Below, in pieces: positions 1 to 8,390 of a stretch of 64,000 nt of DNA. The notes beneath the pieces were generated by a model. The model ran no database searches, was not told where the DNA came from, and saw only the letters and a list, made by a program, of their open reading frames with translations. The stretch comes from Eretmocerus hayati. Its lineage: Eukaryota > Arthropoda > Insecta > Hymenoptera > Aphelinidae. Positions within the stretch are counted from its first letter, which is position 1; every line of letters starts with the position of its first letter. The stretch spans positions 86,790,748 through 86,854,747 of the forward strand of contig CM056742.1 of NCBI GenBank assembly GCA_029851415.1, given 5' to 3'. The translations under genes and the position numbers were made by a program.

Positions 1-1647
1 GCGTGTAAGGGTCAGCTAACATCTATTGAGAATATTGGGACACTTAGTTGTGACAGTTCAAGATTCCCAAATTCGTAAATGGGAAAGGATCTATGATGCA
101 ATTCTAACTCGAATTTTTTTTTTCTGAATATCAAACATTTTCTGAATTGATGATATCATCCCAGACACTCAATCGTGCACTGAAATATTATGGAGGAACC
201 GTGATGCCATGGTGCGAGAGAAAAGGTAATTTTCATCTTCAAAATACTTCATTCCATTTCATGAGAAATGTCTCTACTGCGTGCATTGATTCCTGTCTGT
301 TCCACCTGAGGGTTCAGATTCTCCTTGGTCTTGAGGGGATTATTATAGGAGGTGAATCTCGAAGTGGAACAGAGCTCACTTGGATCCAACTCAAACTCTA
401 TAGCTCATCAGAAATCGAAAAGTAGTTTACCAGTACTGTTTATGATTTGAATACCAGTCGACCATATTTCACACACATTGTAGAAAAAATTCACCAGTTT
501 TCTTTGCAAATGATGGATGATGATTAACTATTGATTTGAATGACAGCTACCCACACTTTCCACCAGGTTAGCATTCTAAAATCGTCTTGAAAATTCTGTA
601 CGAAATTCTCCATTAATTTTTCCTTAAGAACTTATTTGTGTGCATCAAAATATCAACTGGAAGAAGTTTGGAACTGGAAATCTCCTTCAAGCCAACCCTA
701 CGAGTAATATGATGATATGTGACTAATCGAAATGGGTTTTAACTTTGTATCCAGTCATCCTGAGGACTTTTACATAAAATGAGATTTTCACACCTATTTG
801 GCCTCCCCATTTGATTTTCATCGACCATGAACGATGTTTCGAGTTTTCAATAAGATTTTTCCATTCTTTTCCTGAATCGCAAAACGTCAACAATAGCTCA
901 ACTTGATAAATCTTGATGAGTACGTATTGTTGTGAGTTGGAAGGCAGAGTTTGTCCTGAACTGTTATCGAATGAAGGATTCACGATCGATGATGTAACCT
1001 TTTCAAAGTAAAATAGATATTTACAGAATTAACTTTCAATTTTGATATCAAGATTGGGAGTGTAACTCAAAAAGTGTTTGAACATATCGAGGCGATGGCG
1101 ATCATATTGAAGTTAGACGATTTCCTGAAACTGTACGATTTGCAGGAGGAAATGCCCAAAAATCACATAGAGCCGACTTATTCCAAACTTAACAACGAAG
1201 TGTTCATAGAGTTTCAACTTCAAATGGATTGATTGGCTGAAAAAATTGATGTCCAAATACTGGGAAATCACAAAACTAATAAGAATCGTCATATTTCTGT
1301 AATCCGCCGTGATCCTGGTGGAGCTGTATTCTAAATAATACCTGCATTTTAGCATTTTGAATTGTAGAAAGACAGAGCTTGGTAAATGCTGTCAAGAAGT
1401 TAACAATGTCTTGAAAGGGATTTCAATTTGAGAATGGAACAAAATTCCAATGACATTCAGATCAAAACAATTCATCCTCTGCATGATTGTTTCAACTTGA
1501 ATATATCGATACGACAATCTGTTTGTGACGGATGGTGGATTTTTCAATTACAATTTTCCCAGAGAAAGCACACATTTCCGAGAAAATTGACAACAAAATT
1601 TATAATATTAAAAAAATTTCAAGAACGAATCTATACACAGGTAATTC
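1..1647. other. No gene recognised
   Basis: AT-rich sequence with only short open frames on both strands (80-95 codons at most), none with a domain I recognise. I see no repeat array, terminal repeat or RNA-like fold. It is probably intergenic or very old transposon sequence. Confidence 0.6.
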
Positions 1648-1745
1648 TGCTCTCTCAGCGCGAATCAGCTAGGGTAGCTGAAAATCAGCTAGTGATAGCT
1701 GATTTCGTCAACTAACATGAACGGATTTTCACTGATTGAATCAGC
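1648..1745. repeat. AGCTGA-motif cluster, left outer arm
   Basis: The motif AGCTGA or its complement TCAGCT recurs about seven times in under 100 bases, including the interrupted palindrome TAGCTGAAAATCAGCTA. The outer 40 bases, starting CTCTCTCAGC, are matched in inverted orientation near 8340-8383, and the palindrome recurs in reverse complement near 6464-6480. This is what a terminal or subterminal inverted repeat of a large DNA element looks like. The element family is not recognised. Confidence 0.55.
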
Positions 1746-1903
1746 TAATACACAGGGTTATGAACGATGATAAACACCGCTCGGGAATGTTTTTCCCTGC
1801 GCACTGGGTGTCACGAGATAAATTTTCGGCTCTAGTATTAGAATCGTTCGTGCAGTACAGTGGGATCCATTTGATTACCCGATTTTCAAGTCCCTAGTAG
1901 TGC

Positions 1904-2180
1904 GTCAAAAGTGGGCCACCTGGATCGAAAGTGGGCCACATGTATCGTAAGTGAGCCACCTGTATCGAAAGTGGGCCACCTAGATCGAAAGTGGGCCACC
2001 TGTATCGTAAGTGAGCCACCTGGATCAAAAGTGGGCCACCTAGATCGAAAGTGGGCCACCTGGATCGAAAGTGGGCCACCTGGATCGAAAGTGGGCCACC
2101 TGTATCGAAAGTGAGCCACCTTGATCGAAAGTGGGCCACCTAGATCGAAAGTGGGGCAACTAGATCAAAAGTGGGCCATG
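1904..2180. repeat. 20-bp minisatellite, about 13 copies
   Basis: Contiguous copies of a 20-base unit, GTGGGCCACCTGGATCGAAA with variants (TGTATCGTAA, TAGATCGAAA, GAGCCACC). Several frames on both strands stay open across the array, giving short His/Trp/Pro-rich open frames that are a by-product of the repeat. It lies just inside the left AGCTGA-rich arm. Confidence 0.9.
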
Positions 2181-2212
2181 TGCGTGCCGTAAAAAAAGCG
2201 GCGTGCCATGCC

Positions 2213-2270
2213 ACTTTCTACCGCTCGGAGGCGCTGAAACTCATAAGGTGAAACGCCCAGTAGGGGAACG
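2213..2270. repeat. Left inner inverted arm
   Basis: The segment AAGGTGAAACGCCCAGTAGG, preceded by GCTCGGAGG, is matched in inverted orientation around 6138-6205 with roughly 80-85% identity over the best 25 bases. It extends the inverted symmetry begun by the AGCTGA clusters and suggests arms of several hundred bases, now diverged. Confidence 0.45.
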
Positions 2271-4444
2271 ATTTGGGCGCACGTAAAATTTACGTCGATT
2301 TCCTGAAAGAACTATTCGCTCTTCGGGATTTGTTTTTTTTCCGCGCTCAAGCTAAGAGTCTCAGCGTGAGTTTCCAAAAAAGGAATCGGCGAAACTCCTT
2401 ATATTTAGGAAACTACGGTTATTTTCGAGAGAAGAGATTTTTGCCAATAGAGGAACTGTACTCTCGGACTTGATCCAGTAGGGGAATGGTAGGCATCCAG
2501 AAGGGGAACATTTGATTTTGTGTAGGCTCTTAGCAAGGGAGAACCTTAGCCTTACGCGCACTATCTTTCAAATTTATGAAAAAATAAGACACTGTAAAAT
2601 GAAATTGTTAGTTCTGTGAGTGAAACTAAGTATTTGTAGCTCAATTTACACTCAGATTGGATAAATTTATGGTGGTTTCTATTATATTTTGAATCTAAAC
2701 TAATTCTATTCTATTCTTCATGAGACTATCAACCCACTTGAGTTCCTACCATAAGAGTAAAAATACTTATATCATACTTCAATTGATTCTAGAATTATTC
2801 TGAGGGAAAATCACTTCTACTTCAATATCATTACAAGTTGGAATTATACAAAAATATCTCTATTGAGTATTTTACTCCCACGGATGGAACTCCTTTTTCA
2901 AAATGAAGTGTTTCACAGAAATTCAGATTTTTACAATTGCATCATGGATATGATCTTTATGGAGTGTATGAATATTAAAGCTAGCACATGCTTTCTGAGT
3001 TAGAAAAATGACTTAGTTCATCAGTTCTTGATGCCAGATACGTATGTAGTTTTCTAATATTTGATCCCTGTCTCTCATCAACGACTCAACTTTCACTCTT
3101 CGGTAAGAAGTTTTCATCCAAATTCGGCTCCATGGTGAAATTATATAAGGTAATGTTTCAAAGGAAACATTCAGAGTTAGCATGAATTTTGACTTAGAGA
3201 TTTGATACTGTAAGAATCAGTTTTTATGTTTAAAATGTGATGCAATCACTCAAAAACTTTTCTAGTTGCCTGATAAATCTTCAAATGAATGAATATGCAT
3301 TTCTATGAGTTCTCCAGAGCAAATAGATGTACCACAGATGAACTCTGGAATCTCCCTCTAGCCTAAAAAATGGGCAGAACTTCTCTCACTCAGATCCGTT
3401 AACTCAAAAAGTCTTACCCAACTCAAGTGACCAGTATTAAAAGTAACAGCAAGGTATTATGAGAAGCCTCAGATATTGTGAATACTTATTCTCTGCTTGT
3501 TTTACAAACTCAAGTAGTATGCCTCACTATTGATTGTGTTAGAAAAGCAAGAGCGCCTCAAGAAAAATTGTCATCCTTATTGTGTAATTTAATGAACAGA
3601 GTCACCAAACCAACAACCCAATACGCACTTCAGAGAAGATAATATCTACATACTTATAATGATCCTTTTCAAATACATTCTAAATGGAAATGGTTCACTA
3701 CACTCTTTCATTCATGCGAAAGCTTGAAATGCATCACAGCGTACACTGGCAACCACTCGAGTAATTAGTAGTGAATGAAGAGGAACTTTTCCTCTCCCTT
3801 ATAGGTTTATCCAAGAACGAGTAGTTGAGTACTTAACAGAAATCTGACACGATTTCTGGGTTTGATGAGAGAGTTAATAATCACAACACAACATGGCCCA
3901 TCCATCCCATAACCTATTCAGGTTATGATATTGTTTTTCACACCGACACAACTGAAACAACATTAAACACCAATCAGCATCCATTCTACTGTTAACAGAG
4001 ATATTCTGCAGTCGTAAACCTTCATTTAGGCATCCTAAATTGGGCATATTATTAAAAAACCCAACTTTGCAGCCAAACCGCGGCATTGGTTCCCCTACCG
4101 GCAGCCTGTTTGCCTAAAGAGGAACTTGGAGCAGAAGACTGTTCCCCTACTGGCGAGGGTGTCAAAATCACTAACCGGTAGGGGAACGGCTGATTATTCA
4201 ATGAATTTCATGTTTTAAAATAGTGAGGTAGTCACAAACGATTCCTGAAGGTTCAAACTATAATCTCTCATAAAAATCAGAATCGAATTCGTCGTAGATT
4301 CATTACGGCAGCGATCTGAAAAAAGTGTGACTTGGCCTCGGACAGTCAGATTTGATCGTCGTACCTTGGATCTCGGGCACCCTGTTTTCAACTAATTTTC
4401 ACGGAAAACCCTTGAATTTTCTCTAGTAACCGCGTATATGTCTT
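2271..4444. other. No gene; scattered GTAGGGGAA motifs
   Basis: No recognisable coding sequence. The only pattern I see is the motif CCRGTAGGGGAAC or its complement at 2475, 2497, 4089, 4141 and 4175 (and just outside at 2257, 4445, 6029 and 6105). The copies at 4141-4153 and 4175-4187 face each other and could form a hairpin with a 13-base stem containing one mismatch. Confidence 0.55.
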
Positions 4445-4449
4445 GTAGG

Positions 4450-4540
4450 GGAATAATAACTCTTCTGAATAGATTGGTATTTCCTGCTAAAGTTTATTGT
4501 CAAGTAGCGACGTTTCGGCTGTTATATTACAGCCCTCTTC
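4450..4540 (-). repeat. Penelope-like element arm, 3' copy (same sense as RT)
   Basis: This arm matches the reverse complement of 5902-5980 closely, from AATAATAA through the stem GGCTG/CAGCC. On the minus strand it contains the segments needed for a minimal hammerhead ribozyme. Confidence 0.85.
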
Positions 4541-4549
4541 AAGCTAAAA
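4504..4549 (-). ncRNA. Hammerhead-ribozyme-like motif
   Basis: Read on the minus strand: stem I TAGC/GCTA, a core-like TTGAAGA, stem II GGCTG/CAGCC closed by TAATATAA, then GAAAC and GTC with a very short helix III. Penelope-like elements are known to carry minimal hammerheads of this kind. The canonical core is CTGANGA, so the first core base here is T rather than C; this copy may be inactive or weak. Confidence 0.45.
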
Positions 4550-5021
4550 ATTACACACAATTGATAGATTTTTTCCACAGAAAAAGGGATGTATGATTCA
4601 ACTGAACACAATATTACCTTAAAATTTCATATGTCTCAATTTGAGGAATCAGGTTCATCCAAGAGCACTCGGAATCGTTGCATTTTTGGTACAGTTCATT
4701 AGTTCTATGTGTTGACGTAGCTTTCGAATTCTACGAGTAATTGAGATATTATAAAAAATTTTCTTCACTGTAGAATGGTCTCATTTCAGAACTATATTAC
4801 TTACATTGGAACTCACTTATTGTTAAAATTGTTTTTTGTTAAAACTGTTTTTGAATCCTCAGTTCTGGGGAAGAATGGAATTGGTTTTCGATCGACGAGA
4901 TGTTATGTCGATCGATTCCCCGGTGAGACTGATGGATCAAGTTAATTGTGTAGAACTACTGGAGGGAAGATATCTGACTTATCGACACACTTTGATCAAG
5001 ATAGTGATCTGTAATGCTTCA

Positions 5022-5905
5022 TCATGGTCTATTAAGCTGTGATTGTCTGAATTGATCTACAGAAAATTTATGGATATTTTTGAGATTGCTGAGGTCTCCT
5101 CTCACATTGATAGTATTTGGACAGTAGTAAATGTTTAGCATCTCAGAAAACAGTCTCAATTGGAGTCTGCTTTCAGAGTCTAGGATTTTGATACTATCAA
5201 AATTCATTGTGTGGTGAGTGTTTTGAACGTGTTGAGCTGGAGCCGAAGTTTCTTTTTTTAGAATGATGTCGCGTTGGTGTTCATACACACGCTTTTTGAG
5301 TTTTCTCAGCGTTTGGCCTACATAAACTTCCTCACAGTCTCCACAATTGATCATGTATACAACATTGTGTTTTTCAGATATCGGCAGAGAATCCTTACCT
5401 AGTCTGATGAAACGGCCTAACTTGTTAGAGTTGGAGTTTAGAGGAGGCAGGAAAAATTTTTTTGTGATGGTATTTATAGATGGAGTCAGATTTTTAAGTA
5501 AAAGGAAGATTATTTTTGGCAATTTCATGATGACTTTGTTATCATTTCAATTATTCTGGTCGATCCGGGACCATTCATTGTAGATGAAGTGAATTCTTTT
5601 CTTGATGTATTTATTGATAAAGTTGATGGGATAATTATTGTCCAAGAGAAGGTCTCGGATGATGTTCAAATTTGATACGTGAAATATCTGATCTGAGAGT
5701 CTTAAGGCTTCATCCACTAGATTATAAATGATAGCTATTTTCTGAGCGGCAGGGTGATGGGAAAAAAAATTTATATAACGGCCCGATGCAGTTGGTTTCT
5801 GAAACCAATTAGTCAAGCACGTTTCGTTATTCTTCCCGGTAACTTGGAGGTCCAAAAAGCTAATGCTGTTGTTCATCTCTCTCTCATGTGTAAATTGTAA
5901 AAGGG
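5022..5905 (-). pseudogene. Penelope-like RT C-terminus + GIY-YIG endonuclease (5'-truncated, in-frame stop)
   Basis: The upstream part encodes the region following the RT catalytic site in Penelope-like elements, with the phrases SFLDLQVTG and GRYINFFSHHP. The downstream part holds the GIY-YIG nuclease motif, with VVYMINCGDC, EEVYVGQTLRKL and then KRVYEHQRD. The RT fingers and palm, including the YxDD motif, are absent because the frame starts where the inverted arm begins. One in-frame TGA at 5547-5549 separates the two parts; they remain in the same frame. The family reverse-transcribes its RNA at a nick cut by the GIY-YIG domain. The open frame runs on to 5966, but that part is arm sequence and not protein homology. 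Confidence 0.85.
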
Positions 5906-5980
5906 GGCTGTAATATAACAGCCGAAACGTCGCTACTTGACAATAAACTTTAGCAGGGAATACCAATCTATTCAGAAGAA
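5902..5980 (+). repeat. Penelope-like element arm, inverted 5' copy
   Basis: Inverted copy of 4450-4540. It keeps hammerhead stem II, GAAAC and GTC, but the sequence upstream is replaced by coding sequence, so no complete hammerhead can form here. The junction lies at about 5902-5905, where RT homology starts. Confidence 0.8.
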
Positions 5981-6137
5981 TTATTATTGATCATCAATCC
6001 TGCAATCGAGTCACATTCATCTATACTTGTAGGGGAAGCTCCAAAGTATCAATTTTTCAGTCTACAAACTCTCTCCAAGACTCACTATGCTTTGAATCGC
6101 GTGTGTTCCCCTTTAGGTCGAAATTTGCCGTGTGTTG

Positions 6138-6205
6138 TCCTATTGGGCATTTCACCTTACTTCCCATAGCACGTTATACGCTTCAACCTCACCTTCCGAG
6201 CAGGG
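6138..6205. repeat. Right inner inverted arm
   Basis: The reverse complement contains AAGGTGAAATGCCCAATAGG and GCTCGGAAGG, matching 2213-2270. Together the two segments bracket a block of about 3.9 kb that includes the Penelope-like insertion. Confidence 0.45.
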
Positions 6206-6337
6206 AATAAAGATCTCTCGATCTCCATATACTTATGTTGTCGTCATATTAGGCTCCTTCTCAATATATCTTCCTTCGATCCAATGCTGATCTCGACACT
6301 GTATAGTGCATACGGCACAACACGAATATCGTTTAGC

Positions 6338-6490
6338 TGGAAAATCAGCTATATTAGCTGAGATTCCAGCTGTGTTAGCTGACTGAATTAGCTATTATAA
6401 GCTGATTTTTCAGTGAACGGTTCACTGAGACGAATAGCTACTGTAGCTCAATTTCAGCTACATTAGCTGATTTTCAGCTACAATCACTGA
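6338..6490. repeat. AGCTGA-motif cluster, right
   Basis: About a dozen AGCTGA/TCAGCT or near copies in some 150 bases, including TAGCTGATTTTCAGCTA, the exact reverse complement of the palindrome in the left cluster. It ends where the 1.65-kb inverted-repeat element begins, and that element's own end also starts with AGCTGATT. Confidence 0.55.
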
Positions 6491-6491
6491 C

Positions 6492-6541
6492 TTATAGCTG
6501 ATTATAATCATGGAGTAAAGGAGATATGGTGTGCTCACACG
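6492..6541 (+). repeat. Left terminal inverted repeat
   Basis: Begins TTATAGCTGATTATAATCAT and ends GGTGTGCTCACACG. It differs from the complement of the right end at three positions. The inner end is followed by CCAAT boxes and a GC-rich hairpin. Confidence 0.85.
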
Positions 6542-6557
6542 CAGCGTGAGCTCTCAG

Positions 6558-6605
6558 CCAATCAGATTTTGACCCCAGGCGAGCGCTCATCCAATAAGCG
6601 CTCGC
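6558..6605 (+). promoter_or_regulatory. Two CCAAT boxes around a GC hairpin
   Basis: CCAAT occurs at 6558 and 6591. The second lies in the loop of a perfect 9-base inverted repeat, GCGAGCGCT and AGCGCTCGC. This resembles a promoter fragment, but no open frame follows it, so a function is inference only. Confidence 0.3.
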
Positions 6606-7742
6606 GCGGGAATCAACAGAGTTCAAAAATAGCTCGCGCAACTTACAACCACTTGATGATCCCATGTGTCAGTTTTTACACGTCCTAAGTAATTTCACGC
6701 ACTCTTGACACCTAATTTCGGATTTTGACCAACAGTGTCGTGAGTTTTAATGTGATGAAGGATTTTAATGCCTGTATCAAGGCTGTTGAGAAACATGGTT
6801 CCAATATTCGCAGGTCTGTAAAATATTCCTGGGGCGACTAATGATTTGTAAAACTTATGTATTCAAAGAAAAAGATTCAATCCTTGAAAAAAGTGAGGTT
6901 TACTTCAACTGAGCTCGTTCAGTGGAAGGTTCTCTTTGTTTACATTCCTTACTAAATTCTTACATTTGATACTGAAATGTAAACATACTGCCGTGGCCCT
7001 CGGTGTTCTCATAAAACTCATAGCAATAATTGGACATATTGATTCGTCGAAAAGTAATGTAACGTGAGTACGTGACTTTCTGTAAACTGGATAACTGATG
7101 ATGCCAAGAAAGTAGAGCTATTCAAAACTTAGATCACATTTGATTTGATTCATTCTCGAATTGATGGATTCCAAACACTTTTTTCTATTCTGAGCCCACA
7201 TCTCGGTTTTCGGAAAGAATTGTATAATATCTAATTACGGCCTCTGAAGCCATCAAAATCAGATCACATCTCCTATACCTACAGATCCTGCGTTGTTCTG
7301 AAGCCGTGAATTGAGGATTTGAGGTACAGAAGTGCAGGTACAGCATTTTTTCATAAATCGATCGAAAAATTACGAGAAGAAGTTGTCTGTGGATCGCATT
7401 GGATATGTTCTTTCAAATACCATATCGGAATCTTTGAGGTGATTTTTGGTCACATTAATGGTTGCTTCCGGCCCACCGTGCCAAACCGACGAATGTTTTC
7501 CTCAGAATATTATTTTTGAAGAGAAATTCTAATTTTCCCAAAGCTAATCGTGGAGGAATTATTTTGATGGAAAAGCAGAGAAATATTCCGGGAATACCCA
7601 TGTACCAAAACGTATTCGTTCAATGTTCGTTGCAATGAATGACTTTGTCCCTGCGTAATTCTCTTGATCCAATAAGAGATAGCTCCTTGCAAAATGTAAC
7701 ATTGTTATTGAAAAAAAAACCGGACAAGGGGGAAAAAAATTT

Positions 7743-7812
7743 GGAAGTAATGGGATTTGAACTCGGATCATCGGATTGAGAAGCAAAAAAGCCGACCACG
7801 AGACTACGAGTG
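7743..7812 (-). other. tRNA-like internal promoter remnant (possible SINE head)
   Basis: On the minus strand there is an A-box-like TAGTCTCGTGGTCGG, then about 35 bases later GAGTTCAAATCCC, which fits a T-arm/B-box. The putative acceptor arms do not pair, so this is not a working tRNA gene. A decayed tRNA pseudogene or tRNA-derived SINE head is the best reading. Confidence 0.35.
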
Positions 7813-8086
7813 ACATCACTGAAATCAGCATAAATGTTGTATATAAACCGCAGCCGTGAGATGGGGGCTTGGGATTTGATTCATACTCGATTCTAGTCGA
7901 GTCCTTTACATTTTACGATGAGATCATACGTATCAACATCACTCAGTTGTGTCGAACAATTACAAAATATAATTTTATCGCGTAAAATGTCAAGCGAGTC
8001 CTGGCTGGCTCATATCGGCTGCTACAGTAAACAACCAATATGGCTGACGGTGGGGTCTGCGCAGACCGAGACGAAAATCCGTCCTC

Positions 8087-8136
8087 CGTGTGAGCACACC
8101 ATATCTCCTTGACACCATGATTATAATCAGCTATAT
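8087..8136 (-). repeat. Right terminal inverted repeat
   Basis: Reverse complement of the left end of the 1.65-kb element, ending ATTATAATCAGCTATAT on the plus strand. Confidence 0.85.
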
Positions 8137-8339
8137 AGGGCCTCCCGTGGCACAAAATGAGTAAATATCGAACGGATACGCCTTAGTCCGTCGTGACTTG
8201 GTCTGGAAAAGTCGTTAATGTGTTCATGTCGATATTAGAACCGGGATTTGTGGAGTTATTCCATCAGAATTATCGATTTAAGCGTGATTTTTGTGTCCGC
8301 TGATTTGATCAGCAGTTTGACGTCCCATGGGAGTAATAG

Positions 8340-8383
8340 CTGATATTTCAGCTATATAATAGCTGATTGATGCTGAGAGAGTG
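8340..8383. repeat. Right outer arm with AGCTGA motifs
   Basis: Its reverse complement begins CTCTCTCAGC, continues with AATCAGCTA and TAGCTGAAA, and matches the outer left arm at about 80% over some 40 bases. If the two are termini of one element, that element spans about 1648-8383 and was later invaded by the Penelope-like and 1.65-kb elements. Confidence 0.45.
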
Positions 8384-8390
8384 CAGTGGC

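Larger units (their letters stand above)
4446..5984 (-). mobile_element. Penelope-like element, 5'-truncated, with inverted arms
   Basis: A minus-strand fragment carries the 3' end of a Penelope-type reverse transcriptase joined to a GIY-YIG endonuclease domain. It is flanked by inverted copies of a sequence of about 80-90 bases. Penelope-like elements are known to carry terminal repeats in direct or inverted arrangement and to be often 5'-truncated, so this layout fits. The catalytic core of the RT is missing, so this copy cannot move by itself. Confidence 0.8.
6492..8136. mobile_element. 1.65-kb element with 50-bp terminal inverted repeats
   Basis: The two ends are inverted copies matching at 47 of 50 bases. 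The flanks are compatible with a TA duplication, but the ends themselves are AT-rich, so the duplication is not certain. The interior has no frame longer than about 90 codons and no transposase motif, so this is a non-autonomous DNA transposon. Superfamily is undetermined; a TA target would suggest Tc1/mariner-like mobilisation. Confidence 0.7.

Noticed and set aside
1886..2139. Three overlapping open frames of 67-81 codons on both strands
   Set aside because: Artefacts of the 20-bp minisatellite.
7559..7831. Minus-strand frame of 90 codons
   Set aside because: It translates through the tRNA-like remnant and poly(A)-like runs; not a protein.
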